Shown piece by piece: positions 34,266 through 46,160 of a stretch of DNA of 64,000 bases. Each line of letters starts with the position of its first letter. Within the stretch, counting starts at the first letter, position 1. Position numbers and translations under genes: made by a program. This stretch comes from Symbiodinium natans (taxonomy: Eukaryota; Sar; Dinophyceae; Suessiales; Symbiodiniaceae), in assembly GCA_905221605.1 (NCBI GenBank), contig CAJNDS010002694.1:62001-126000 (forward strand), in the 5' to 3' direction. The notes under the pieces were generated by a model. That model saw only the letters and a list, made by a program, of their open reading frames with translations, was not told where the DNA came from and ran no database searches.

Positions 34266-34905
34266 CCCACCAGGCCGTAAAAGTAAAAGAAACAATGACG
34301 ATAATGAGCACTGTAATACACATGACCACGACTCGAAGAAAAACAATAAAAGCAAAATTGAAAAGCATCAGCGATGGGGATAGCAATCCCGAAGATGCAG
34401 ACGAAAATGACAACGATACCAACGGCAATATCGATAACAACCGCCATGACTTACGATAAGCAAGACAAAATCAACAATAGTATGAGTAATAGTCCCAGCC
34501 ATGGTAATTAGAAATAATATTCGTAATCAGCATGTAATAAGAGTACTGTGTAGTCCATGATTTGCAATAGTAGTAGTAACAATCAAACGAATACTCATAG
34601 TCATAGTAAGAGGAAAAGGCACTATGAATGAAATAATAGTAAGGAGTACGAGTAAAGCATCAGTGATCAGGAACAGCAATCGTAGTAGCAATAGCAATAG
34701 CGAGAGTCCTAGTCATCGCAATCGTAATCGTAGAGTTGTATTGCAGAAAGTTCATCCTGATAGTGACAGTGATAGTATTACTCACAGTGGTAGTCAATTC
34801 AATGGTAATGGGATTGTAGGAATTAATAGTAGTAAGAGTTGTATGAGCACAAGGCTGCCATGGCGAACTAGTCAAAAAGATGGCACGATATGACTAACAG
34901 AAATA
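34266..34905 (+). repeat. Degenerate trinucleotide (AAT/AGT/AGC/GAT) tract
   Basis: Roughly 600 bases are built of three-base steps such as AATAGTAGTAGC and AATCGTAATCG, with no exact period longer than three. The frames through it are Ser/Asn- or Thr/Ile-rich and look like by-products. Confidence 0.65.
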
Positions 34906-35640
34906 GCAAAAGCATTCGGGCGAATACAAAGAAATGCTACAGGCAGAAAGTGAATTTCCAAGTCGTATATAATTACTAGTCTAGTCGTCGAAAAGTCTGA
35001 TATGTAGTGGAACACCATATCAAGCCCCTCAACCAACAAGTCAGTTATGGCTCGAGCCTGCGAGCATGAAATTCTGAAACTATACTATGTCCAAGCTCCT
35101 AGGCTCTGAAACCTGAACAACTTCAAGCCATTGTTGTCCTGGGCGAGTGGGTCTGCCTTGGCTTCAAGGAGGATTTTTGCAGCCTCCGGCTGTCGGGGCG
35201 CACGCAACATCTCAGAGCTCACTGGTTCCGAAGAGGGGCCTTGGGGCCAAAGGAGCGCAGGTGAATTTTGGAATTGAGGCTTTCCTTTCTGGTTTAGGTG
35301 CGTGGTCTGGGGCTCTTGGCTTCTTGCGAGCGCTGCAGGTTCGGAGCCTGCGTGCCCGGCCAGCATGGTACCTCCTGGCATTCTGTAACTAAACAAGAGG
35401 ACGAAATGTCCAACTTGAAACTATGCAAGGCCTCATATCCAGAAGCATCCTCTTTGCACTCGGTGGTTAAATGCATGCGTGCGGGTATAGATAGATTTCA
35501 GCACACTCTCTGAACACCTACACAGGGAAGCAGATCTCTGGTTAAAGAGGCTACGCTTGCGCGTCTTTGCAAGAGTACAAACCATTCTATGACCACAGTA
35601 GCGATCATCATTGTCATCATGGGCAGCGTGATCGACTTTG
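34906..35640. other. Intergenic stretch, no supported gene
   Basis: Short opposing frames lacking motifs. Confidence 0.4.
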
Positions 35641-35654
35641 AGCACCACGCAAGA

Positions 35655-35755
35655 TTGGATGATGATGATGATGATGATGCTGATGTTGATGATGGTGATG
35701 GTGATGGGGAGCAAGAGGAGGAGGATGAGAATGAGGATTCTGGTGATGGCGGCAG
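35655..35755 (+). repeat. GAT trinucleotide repeat
   Basis: GATGATGATG and GATGTTGATGATGGTGATG steps; low complexity. Confidence 0.85.
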
Positions 35756-35879
35756 TCCAGTGTAACAAAACGGGGCCCCACCGTCATTGTTAATAAGCAA
35801 AGTCTGAACCCGAGACGCCTGCAACCCACAAGCTCAATACCGTCAACCCTAAAACCCTAGCAGCCCTTTGAGACCCCCC

Positions 35880-35948
35880 AGCCCTAAACCCTAAACCCTA
35901 AACCCTAAACCCTAAACCCTAAACCCTAAACCCTAAACCCTAAACCCC
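35880..35948 (-). repeat. Interstitial CCCTAAA block
   Basis: Nine to ten perfect heptamers. Confidence 0.95.
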
Positions 35949-36039
35949 TCGCCTTGACTTGCCCTCGGGTGATGGCCCACATGAGCGGAGTTTGGAGATT
36001 CTCGGCGCGGGCATCGACCTAGGATTCAGGGCTTGTTAG

Positions 36040-36190
36040 AATTACTTGGAGGCTCATGGGTCATAATTTAGGGTTTAGGGTTTAGGGTACTTATGACCCC
36101 AACGAAAAGTCTACTCGTAACCTACTTAGAGGACTTAGGGGACTTCGGGGGCTTATAAGTACAGTTATCATCAGGCTGTGGAGGCTCGAA
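36040..36190. repeat. Degraded TTGGAGG fold-back carrying three TTTAGGG units
   Basis: ACTTGGAGGCTCATGG resembles the left arm of the 31907 and 32711 elements. Three TTTAGGG heptamers (36067-36088) sit between TCATAA and TACTTATGA. Telomere-like repeats thus interrupt the element or were captured with it. Confidence 0.5.
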
Positions 36191-37185
36191 CATTTCCCAA
36201 AATCCACGCTTCGCCCCAAAAACCATGATGCCCCCCCCGGTGCCCTCACTGGACAGGGGGGCTCTGCTTGGAGCTTTCTAGATGCCTGTCCCTCTCTTCG
36301 AGCAAGCATGGCTGAGGACCCCAATGCCCGAAACCCTTAAACCCTTAAACCCTAAGCCCCAAATACCTCCCTCCCCAAAGCAATCCGGCCTCCACGCCGA
36401 ACTGAAGCGCTTGCTGCACAATCTCGAGGTTGCCGAACCTGGCTCTCGGGTATAAGGCTAGTACAAGGCGTGCAGGCGGTTTAGGATGTAGAGTTTGTAA
36501 GGGTCCTGGGCGCTATGAATCCCCTAAACCCCAGACCCTAAACCCTAAACCTATGTCTGCACATATATACACATACACATACCTGTCGACTATATGAACT
36601 GGGGCTCGGGTTTAGGAGTCTAGGAGATCGAGAACTCAGGGTTCGTGTAGGGTTGGGAAACTCTGGGAGATTAGGGCTTGGGGCAAAGAAGGCTTCAGGA
36701 AACACTAAACCCTAAATCCTGAACCCTGAACCCTAAACCCTAAACCCTAAACCCTAAACCCTGAACCCCGAAACCCGAAACCCGAAATGCTGGGGACCCA
36801 AGGTCTCTCTGGCCTAGGGATGACCTTGGAAGCTGTCTTGGGGGGTGGCAGCTCCGGAGGCTCCACGTCAGGGTTTGCGTGTGGGGTTTAGGGTTTGGGG
36901 TTTAGGGTTTGGGGTTCAGGGTTTGGGGTTTCGGGAGGGGGGTTTCGGGCTTGGTGTTTCGGATTTAGGGTTTAGGGTTTAGGGTTTGGGGTTCGGTTTT
37001 GGGGTTGGGGGCTTGATTAGGGTGTGGTTGGGGGTTTAGGGTTTGGAGTTTAGAGTTTGGAGTTTGGACCCTAATACCCGGCCCGTAAAAGGCCTAAGGC
37101 GGTGCCTAAGGGCACCGAGGGATATGTTTATTAATATGTCAATAAACAAATAAATTAAGCAGTAAACAAATAACCATAAATATAT
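36191..37185. repeat. Telomere-like variant blocks in both orientations
   Basis: CCCTAAA/CCCTGAA/CCCGAAA lies at 36703-36789 and TTTAGGG/TTTGGGG at 36880-37065. Unique spacers between them hold no supported gene. Confidence 0.75.
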
Positions 37186-37345
37186 GTATGTGTATATATA
37201 TATATATATGCATATGTATGTATATATACATACGGACACACACACACACACGAGATATATCTATATATATATATATATATGTATAAGTATATACACTGCA
37301 TATGTATATATATATATATGTATATTTATAAACATAAACACTATG
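37180..37345. repeat. TATA/TATG microsatellite
   Basis: (TA)n with TATGTA and (CA)n interruptions. Confidence 0.9.
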
Positions 37346-38640
37346 TAAGTCCATGGGGTAAAGCTCCAAACTCCTCGCCTTGAATTGCCCTAGGCAAGAG
37401 GAACCCCCCAAAAAGCGACTCCCTTCGCTGGCATCGCTGACGAGCTCTACTGCTGGATGCGAGAGCCCTGAAGCCCTGCACTCGGAAAGCCTTCAGGTTT
37501 AAGTGTAGGGTTTAAACCCTGGTCTATAAACCCCAGCCTAGCCAGAAACTCGACACCTAACCTTGTGCACGTAAGCCGCCCCCAAATCCTAAGCCGTTGC
37601 AGCCTTCCCATGGCGTTCTTTCTCTCAGCCCCCCCCCCCCCCCCCCCTCAGAGACAAACCCCGAACAAAACGACCATAATCTCTGTCTGAGTGAGGAGCA
37701 GCGCCGCCCAGTGGAGGACACTGTGCCCCCCCTGGAGTGGTGGAGTGGTGGGGAAGGGGGGGTGGGATCTTGAGGCGGTTTAAGGTTCAAGGGTTTTAGG
37801 GTTTAGGGTTTAGGTTCAAGGGGTTCAAAAGGGCTGCTCGGGTTTCAGGTTTTTTGGGCCGGGAAGAAGGACCCACTTGTTTAGTAAGACCTTCAACTGT
37901 ACAACCCTCTCTTGAAGACTCTTGAATGCTAGCCCTTCGTTCTCAAGCTCCTATCTCAGGACCTCAGGCGCCCTTCTAGGGGCTGATGTTGGAGCAGGCA
38001 TTTTGGGCTCAGAATGCAGGAGCTTGAATATAAACTACATAATTAACCACCCATTCTGCAACTATAGCCCCCCCCCATACCCTTTAGAGCCTAAAGCCCT
38101 ATATACTGTCTACACTAACCACGAAATCAACCCTTGCCTTAACTCTTCTAGTTATTCTAGTTGATTATGTGACCCCCGTTCTGGACTCTGTCCCCAATGC
38201 ACCTCCGCTTCCGTGTGCGTCCACAGCTCTGGCGACTTCTGCAGCGTTGACAATGCCTTCAGGGCATGGGTAGAGGGATTAAGGTGTAGGGGTTTAGGGG
38301 GGTCAGGGTTTAGGGTGTAGGGTGTAGGGTTTAGGGTTTAGGGCTTAGGGTTTAGGGTTTACATGTCAGAGCTTCAAAATGGTAGTTGTAGCATCTGTCA
38401 TGGTCTGCTGTCGTCATCTGGGGGATTTGGATGGGTGATGCTTGGGATTTGCTTGGCAAGACTTTGAGCCGACTTTGAAAAGGTGAGCAAGGTCTCTGAA
38501 CCTTAGGGCCTTGGGTTTAGGGTTTAGGGTTCAGGGTTCAGGGTTCAGGGTTTAGGGTTTAGGGCTTTAGGGTTTCGGGTTTAGTTATCTGCTCAACGCC
38601 TTCGGGGCGTTCTTTGGGGTTCAGGGTTCAGGATGTGGAT
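37346..38640. other. Intergenic stretch with telomere-like patches
   Basis: C20 tract at 37628-37647. TTTAGGG patches lie at 37796-37815, 38290-38360 and 38515-38585. No supported gene. Confidence 0.5.
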
Positions 38641-38790
38641 GCCATAATGTATAATATATGATATATAATATCGTGTATATATATATATATATTACATAAT
38701 GTATAGTATCTAATTTATAATATATAATATACAATATACTTTTTTTTTAATTGATAACATATAACATACAGAATATATTATATGTAATAT
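38640..38790. repeat. AT-rich TATAATATA microsatellite
   Basis: ATAATATATGATATATAATAT-type low complexity with a T9 run. Confidence 0.85.
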
Positions 38791-39601
38791 ATGAGCCGAT
38801 TGGCCAGGCCTCATCAAAACTTCCTGCCCGCAGCAGGCTGAAGATCACCTGCTCCAAGAGGACCGTGAGGTTGAATGTTGGGGTTTAGGGTTTAGGGGGT
38901 TTAGGGTTGGGGTTTGGGATCGCTTCTTGAAACTACTAGCCCAATTGCATTTTGGTACCCTAAAATACCATAACGAAGGCCCATCACTTTTTCAGCCCAC
39001 CCTTTGATCATGTGAAAACGTGAAAACCCCAACGCTGCTCCGATGCTTTCGGCGCGGCGGCAGTGCAGGAATCTAACCCGGGGGGCACCCGGGGGGGGGA
39101 TGGGGGGTTTAAAAACCGAGTGCGCACGACGATTCGTGTCTTGATGTGCATTGTGCGCAGCCAGAAACTCTAGACATTCCTAAGCCCCGAAATTCGAAAG
39201 AATCCCACAGTTCCTTGTGGGTTTCGGATTTAGGGTTTAGGGTTTAGGGTTCACGACGCAGCATCGCGGCCTCGGGGCTCATCGCCATGGGTGCCAAAGT
39301 GCCCGAGGCAAGACAAGCTCGACGGGGTTTGCAGCAGTTACTGTGAGGAATATGGGTCGGGGGTAAGGGCTTAGGGTGTCATGCTGGGGCCGAATTTCTA
39401 ATCAGAATAGGGCTTTGGGGGTTATTAGAGGGCCATTAAATTTTCAAGGGACCATGAGATCAAGAATCGGCCTTCCTTTAGACGATTCCTCAGTCTACAG
39501 GCTCAACGGTTTGGCTGAAGAGTGGTGCATGTTAAGTACGTCGACCCGCGCAAATACAACGCCTGGGTTCAGTGTTGCAGAGTTGTAGTCTATCTTGTTG
39601 C
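38791..39601. other. Intergenic stretch, no supported gene
   Basis: Small telomere-like patches lie at 38878-38915 and 39225-39252. A partial TATAGGGGCC-family copy lies at 39389-39465. Confidence 0.45.
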
Positions 39602-39708
39602 AGCTGGGGGTTTCCGAAATTAAGGGTACCTTATTGGGGCCTTTTATCAGGGAATCCACTAGTTGGGGATCCATATTGGGGGTCCCCTATCTTCGAAAAC
39701 CCCCAGCT
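39602..39708. mobile_element. Fold-back element with AGCTGGGGGTTTCCGAA ends
   Basis: AGCTGGGGGTTTCCGAA on the left faces TTCGAAAACCCCCAGCT on the right, total 107 bp. This is the best-preserved copy of the GGGGGTTTCCGA family. No clear target duplication. Confidence 0.75.
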
Positions 39709-40560
39709 CGAGTTCAAGCACTCAAGGCTGCGAGCAGACAGGTTCCTCCGTGGACCCCTGGCGAGCCTTTGGCCCCTATAAATTGACATGCATAGGCAGC
39801 TTTGCAGGGCCCAGAGCTACCTCCAAAAGCGCATGAGCCTCTCGCATGTCGCTGCGAACACTGCCCGCTGGTCGAGGATTCGGTGTCAAGAGTGCGGAAG
39901 TTTTGCTAGCTAAGCTTTGAACCCTAAACCCGAAACCCTAAAACCTTAACCCTAAACCCTACACCCAATGCAAACGGCCTTTTCACAGAATGAGTTGTTG
40001 CATCTGGTCCATCCTGCATGGATGTATGGCTTCTTGCGAGAAGCAGTGGCCAGGCGCGTAGTTCTCTAAAGAAATTGCGGTGCCTTATTGGCGTTCCCTA
40101 TAGAATACGGCACCCTCCCCCTAAAAGAACCCTAAACCCTAAATTCTAAACCGCCTAAACCCTGAACCCTAAACCCTAATTTAGAGAACTACCATTGAAG
40201 CAGCAATACGGCCAGCTCTAATGCCGAGTGAATGGCACTGCATCAATTGCCGAACAAAGGGGCTTCTGACCTTCATCTGCATCAGTCGCCTGCTGTAAAT
40301 ACCCTCTTGAATGTAGTACGGTCATGCACGAGTCATAAATTGCGGGCCTTCATGAACTCCAGCGCGCAGGTCGGTTGTTCGGTTCCTTACAGTAAACTTT
40401 GGCTGTTCACCCTAAACCCCAAACCCCAAACCCTAAACCCTAAACCCTAAACTCTAAACCCTAAACCCTAAGCCGCATGTCTATCAGGGCTTAGAGTCCA
40501 TTGAAGGCCGGACATCTCGCAACCAAGCGGTTCGGCTGAGGGCTCTGGGTGCCTCCCAGA
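39709..40560. other. Intergenic stretch with CCCTAAA patches
   Basis: Short CCCTAAA/CCCGAAA patches lie at 39918-39965, 40128-40178 and 40410-40472. The 10-mer AGAGAACTAC or its complement flanks 40063-40198. No supported gene. Confidence 0.45.
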
Positions 40561-40564
40561 CCAA

Positions 40565-40663
40565 CTATATGTACATATACATATATATATATGGATATAG
40601 ATAGATAGATAGACACATAGATAGATATAAACAAATATATATATATATGTATATATATATATG

Positions 40664-40709
<46 letters not shown>

Positions 40710-40740
40710 TATATATATAGATGTATGTGGTATGTATGTA
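40565..40740. repeat. TATACA/TAGA microsatellite
   Basis: (ATAC)n, (ATAG)n and (ACATAT)n blocks. Confidence 0.9.
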
Positions 40741-41876
40741 TATCACCTGTGTCGGGGCTTGAAGTCATCTGCTGCAGTTGAACCTGTCGGCCCACTCCAA
40801 GATGCTGTCACACGGAAAAGACACATGTTCTTCCAATTCCAATATTGCCGGCCTTTGAGATGAGAGATTCTTGAAAACTCATTTATACCTTAACTTTGTT
40901 AACAAACCCAACGAAAATCGTTCACATAAACAACTTGAGGAGAAATCATCAAAGTCGAATCTCAAACGTGTAACCCTCTATTTTCTTCAGCGAATGAGAT
41001 CGTTTTTAAGCTACAGCCCAATGTCTTTTTCTTTCATTGTGTATAGGTGGTCCCGGATGATAACGTGAACAAGCTGGGACTTGCCTATAACATTCATGAA
41101 GCGCATCGGTCGTCCCAGAAGCTGTCTTTCATTCTCTTCCGATATTCCCAGCCTTTCACAGGGTATGACTGAAAACATAATGCTTGCCTCCAGTTGTATG
41201 AAGTTGTAGTAATCGAATTACACGGATGACTTACTCTCTTTACCTTGGGGTTTCAGAACTACTATAACTAAGAGTATGTGTTTCATAGGTCATGTGTCGC
41301 ATACGTCGTGCACTATGAATGTGCAAACAAGGCAGCACATGTGGCACACGCGTATTGAACTTTGTGTCACTATGAGAGTCGTTACTAGCAAATGACCTTT
41401 AGCCTAAACAATGTGTTTGAACATGTCATAAATGTCTATACATTTTCAATGATACATTCAAGCAGTTTACTCACTCCCATGCTGAAAAACGTAAATAGCT
41501 TAGGCTCAAACTAAGTTCTTTAGCATCATCGCACGTCAAGTATAGTCCCTAAACCGCGTACACGGAAAATCCAACAATGTGCTTAAATGATGCTCGTATC
41601 TAACTTGAATTGTATTTGAAAGAACTGAATGGATAGAACTTATCGACCAGCATGTTGAACCATGCTAGTTCACTCCAAAAGTCGAAGGGTGAGAGTACTA
41701 ACTAGTATCCTTAGTACAATCGGAGATCAAGGTGTCTGGCCGCCATGGAGGAGATTCAGGCATAGAGCATGTAGAAGCTGTGTTTTTCTGCTTTCGGAAA
41801 CAATACATTCAGATGTCAGAAAAGGTGCAACTCAAAAAACAAACACCATCATCTACCCAACAGAATTCATCCGTAC
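40741..41876. other. AT-richer island without telomere-like units
   Basis: About 1.1 kb with a base composition unlike its neighbours. The longest frame is 125 codons (41662-42039, plus) and runs into the duplicated segment; no motif is recognised. Confidence 0.4.
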
Positions 41877-42820
41877 ATATCAATCAGAGGGGGGGGTAGC
41901 AAAAAATGTTGTCAACTCACATATCCCCCCCTCTTTTGGAAGCCTTTACCGATATGTAAAATCCCTACCCTCAACCCTCCAAACCTCCCTAGATCCTGCC
42001 AGAAATGACCATGTGCCTACATCCTACATAAGCCTTTAAACTCTATAGCCATCTATAGCACTTTCGGGCAAGCCCTCCACACCCTTTTTCCATGTTGGCC
42101 CTGTTGACCCTACAACACCCCATAAACCCGAACCCTACAAGACCTAGAGCTCCTAAAGAGCTCCGAGCACCACTGCGATCTCGTGTATTTCTCTGTTGCA
42201 GACCATAAGACTCTCACATTGAGGAAAGCGGGGTATGTTGAGGGTACCCCCTACTTGGGGAAATGCCCAGGACCGGCCGACTGCCGTGTAGTACCTACTT
42301 CGGTAAAGTCGGCATACACAGCTGAGCTTTGTTCAAAGAGCCTCCAGAACCTCAGCCGAAGAAACGCTCTGTTGTCTCTTTAAAAAAGGGCATGTAGCTG
42401 CAGAGTCTGCCAGTCCCTTAGGGGGGGCAGGGCCTAAAATCACCCTCTGGCTCGGCGGTGCCCAAGCAAGCAGCCACCAGTTAGAAAGAAACAGGGCTGT
42501 ACAACGGCTTCGCCGTCAAGGGACCACGCTGGTTCTGCACACCCTATATCATACAGCAATGGTCATTCTACCGGCTTCAAACCAACTCGGCGTAGGCCCT
42601 TCTAGACAGGTTGATGGAGTATCGGCGTACAACGGCTGATCAAAGGGAGATAGAGTGGCTCTTTCCCCTGGGAAGACTTCCCAAAAGCAACTTCAGATCC
42701 TTAGCTGACTGTTGACTCCACCGCCAAATAAGACAGACACTGACAAAAACAAAACACAACGTCAAAGCACAAGTTGCTCGATGAACAAGCCATGTCAAGC
42801 CCTTTGGCCACTGAGCCCGT
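41877..42820. repeat. First unit of a tandem duplication
   Basis: It starts ATCAATCAGAGGGGGG...GTAGCAAAAAATGTTGTC and runs to CTGAGC near 42810. Most of it reappears, nearly identical, at 42821-43903. It includes a small palindrome GGGTACCCCCTACTTGGGG. No gene is supported inside. Confidence 0.85.
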
Positions 42821-43903
42821 ATATATCAATCAGAGGGGGGGGGGGGTAGCAAAAAAATGTTGTCAACTCATATATGGCCGTGTCGGTACCACCCCCCCCC
42901 CCCCCCCATGGTATCCCCCCCCCAACCCCCCCCCCACCCCCCCCCTAAACCCTAAACCCTCAACCCAAACCCCAACCACACCACCCCACAGGGGGGCCCA
43001 AACCACAGGGGGCGGGCGCGGACCCTAAACCCTAAACCATAAACCCTAAACCCTAAACCCTAAACCCACCACCCCACAGGGGGGCCCAAACCACAGGGGG
43101 GCGGGGCGGGGAAAGAGTTTGGGGGGGGGGGGGGCATGGGGGGGCGGGACCATGGGGGGGGGGGGGGCGGGGGGGTGGGGGGGGCAGCGACGCTGCACCA
43201 GAAACCCCCGCTCTTTTGGAAGCCTTAACCGATATGTACATAAGGCATTAAGCTCTATAGCCATCTATAGCCCTTTCGGGCAAGCCCTCCACACCCTATT
43301 TCCATGTTGGCCCTGTTGACCCTACAACACCTGATAAACCCGAACCCTACAAGCACTGCGATCTCGTGTATTTCCGTGTTGCAGACCATAAGACTCTCAC
43401 ATTGAGGAAACTTCTTGTTAACTGCAGCGGGGTATGTTGAGGGTACCCCCTACTTGGGGAAATGCCCATATGTCCCTGACCGGCCGACTGCCGTCAGTCC
43501 CTTAGGGGGGGCAGGGGCGAAAAATCACCCTCTGGCTCGGCGGTGCCCAAGCAAGCAGCCACCAGTTAGAAAGAAACAGGGCTGTACAACGGCTTCGCCG
43601 TCAAGGGACCACGCTGGTTCTGCGACACCCTATATCATACAGCAATGGTCATTTTACCGGCTTCAAACCAACTCGGCGTAGGCCCTTCTAGACAGGTTGA
43701 TGGAGTATCGGCGTACAACGGCTGATCAAAGGGAGATAGAGTGGCTCTTTCCCCTGGGAAGACTTCCCAAAAGCAACTTCAGATCCTTAGCTGACTGTTG
43801 ACTCCACCGCCAAATAAGACAGACACTGACAAAAACAAAACACAACGTCAAAGCACAAGTTGCTCGATGAACAAGCCATGTCAAGCCCTCTGGCCACTGA
43901 GCT
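42821..43903. repeat. Second unit of the tandem duplication, with a G/C homopolymer insert
   Basis: It matches 41877-42812 from ATCAATCAGAGGGGGG to CACTGAGC with small indels. It differs by an inserted block of about 320 bases (42885-43200) made of C and G homopolymers and CCCTAAA units, and by loss of about 100 bases seen in the first unit. Confidence 0.85.
42885..43200. repeat. C-rich then G-rich homopolymer block
   Basis: Runs of 7-15 C on the left and G on the right flank CCCTAAA units and two copies of CCCCACAGGGGGGCCCAAACC. The symmetrical C-then-G layout could fold on itself or form G-quadruplexes; assembly accuracy here is doubtful. Confidence 0.8.
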
Positions 43904-44150
43904 TCTACCACAACAGCAAAGCCCGGGGTTGTTCTCCATGCGCTTCAGATGAACACCGTCATCACTACCACCACTACCACCCCCGGTGACAATCTAAAAC
44001 GTCGCAAAACATGCAGGGACAGAAAGGGATCATGCAAGGGGTGCTGGGATCGAATCAAAGCAACAGGCACGTACGCGGGATGGACCACGTGATTTTGCTT
44101 CCCAAGTAGCCCCTGACGCCTAAGCCTGTGAACCCCTTCACCCACAAGGC
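43904..44150. other. Intergenic stretch, no supported gene
   Basis: Short, unrecognised sequence up to the MITE. Confidence 0.4.
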
Positions 44151-44250
44151 TTGGGATGTTCCCCGTATACGAACAGTCCTTCATAAGGAATGTAATAGGG
44201 GGGTACGAGAATCCCATTCAGGACTGCTAGTATAAGGGGGAACATCCCAA
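44151..44250. mobile_element. MITE-like element, copy 2, with perfect 8-bp target-site duplication
   Basis: The 100-bp element starts TTGGGATGTTCCCC and ends GGGGGAACATCCCAA. It is flanked by CACAAGGC on both sides (44143-44150 and 44251-44258). Terminal inverted repeats, an 8-bp duplication and sister copies at 19097-19197 and 25489-25551 support a real transposition event. An 8-bp duplication is typical of hAT- or P-like transposases; which one moved it is unknown. Confidence 0.88.
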
Positions 44251-44258
44251 CACAAGGC

Positions 44259-45360
44259 CCTAATGCAGCCATTTGCGGTCTCAGCAGCAGAACGCTTGTT
44301 TGCCACTTGAACTTCTTGAAAAACTTTCGCCTGAGCAACGCCTTCGTCCTCGCTGACAGCCCGGCACCTGAAAAGTGCGGCAAGGAGGTGTCTACAACTC
44401 AGGTAGGGTTCAAACGGCTCTGTACAACACAGATTCTTTTTCTGCTAGTACCTTGCTCGGTCTCTGCTGTCCGTATGCTGGACCACGTGATGTGAAAGAA
44501 GAGGACGGGGCGTTCGACTACGGAGTGCTCTCCCCGTAGGCTTTGCCTCGAAGCCCCCGCAGCCCTAGAAGCCCAAACACCTGCTGCCCGACGTCCTTGT
44601 GGTTCCCCCCCTCGTTGTGGGCGTGTTAGTTTGTGAGACGTTCAGTCGACCACTCTTCTCACCTCCTCGCCCGGTGTCCTGCCCGGTATCCTGGGCCTGG
44701 TCGCCCAGCCCAGAGAAGCCTGCAGAGAGCCCCACCCAGTGTCCCAGAACAGCCCGCAGACAGTCCTGCCGCAGTGCCCACCCTCAGGTAGCTGCACGGC
44801 GGGGATGATCTAATTCAGCTCTACACCCTAAATCCTAAACCCTAAACCCTAAGCCCTGTTTAGCAGTTCAGGGTGCTGGGGTGAGGTGCCTACCACTTTG
44901 GGGATCTTGGGACATTTGGGGCCTGAGGCCCAAAGTATTCTAGGACTCTTCAGGGAAGGGTGGTCAAGGGGGGAGGGTACGTGACGTGAGATTCCCCACT
45001 CCCCTTTGCGCTTGAGGGCTCCCCCTGAGCTTCCCCAACGTTCCCTAGGTCGGGCTTAGGGTTTAAGGTTTAGGGTTCAGGGTTTAGGGCCTACCATGGA
45101 CTCCATCCCTTAAGGAGGCCGATAATGTGAAAGTGCGAGATGCTTTAAAACCCCTACTTAGAGGCAAGGCCTAAAGGGGAAACCTTGGTATAACACGGCG
45201 TAAGCCCGGTGTTAGAGACCTTATAAACCCCAAATCCTGATGTGCTACGAACAACGAGGCCCGAAGCATTTTGGGATCAGGGCCCCTGTGGAGCAGTGCA
45301 TTTCCCAATTTAGGCACAACTCGAAACTCGAAACCCTGAAGCCCTACTACTGAAGCCTGA
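44259..45360. other. Intergenic stretch, no supported gene
   Basis: CCCTAAA patches lie at 44823-44858 and TTTAGGG at 45055-45090. A diverged AAGGGGGG element may lie at 44947-45050. Confidence 0.4.
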
Positions 45361-45369
45361 AGCCTAAAC

Positions 45370-45834
45370 CCATAAGCCAACCCTAAACCCCCAAACCCTG
45401 AACCCTAAATGCAAAACACTGAAACCCTGAAACCCCTACACGCCTTAACCCTCAGACCCAACAACCAAAATCCTGAAACCCTTAAGCCCCTAAACCCGTG
45501 AACCCTGAAACCCAAAACCCTAACACCCCTAGACCCCCCAAACCCTGAAACCCTAAATCCAAAACACTAACAAACCCTGAAGCCCTTAAACCCCAAAACC
45601 CTTGAAAGGCAAACACCCGAAAGCCTGAAAGGCCCTAAACCCTAAAACCCTAAAACCCTAAAACCCCGAAACCCTAAAACCCTAAAACCCTAAAACCCTA
45701 AAACCCTAAAACCCCGAAACCCTAAAACCCTAAAACCCTAAAACCCTAAAACCCTAAAACCCTAAAACCCTAAAACCCTAAAACCCTAAAACCCTAAAAC
45801 CCTAAAACCCTAAAACCCTAAACCCTAAACCCTT
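45370..45834 (-). repeat. Long CCCTAAA-derived array, homogenised to the 8-mer CCCTAAAA
   Basis: Degenerate CCCTGAAA-type units (45370-45620) pass into about 24 near-identical CCCTAAAA octamers (45630-45820), with CCCCGAAA twice at regular positions. Confidence 0.95.
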
Positions 45835-45984
45835 AACCCAAAGTCCGAGCGGCATACGGCCCATCCGCGCAAGGGAGATCGGCGGCTCAGTGTCGCAACT
45901 GACGGCCCGTCTCATCTCGTGATTTGCCCTGGGCCGCTGCTTCTTTGCAGCTGACTTGGGAAGATACAGGAAAAATACAATATA

Positions 45985-46160
45985 ACACATACTATATATT
46001 TGTATTTATACTTATATTTATATTTATATTCATATTTATATTTGCATTTATATCTATATTTGTATTTACATTTTACATGTTTATATTCATTCATTCTATT
46101 TATATTTTTCATACATGCATATATATATATGTGTATATACATATATGTATATAATACTCG
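45985..46160. repeat. TTTATA/TTTACA microsatellite
   Basis: (TATATT)n-like hexamer pattern passing into (AT)n and ATAC. Confidence 0.9.
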
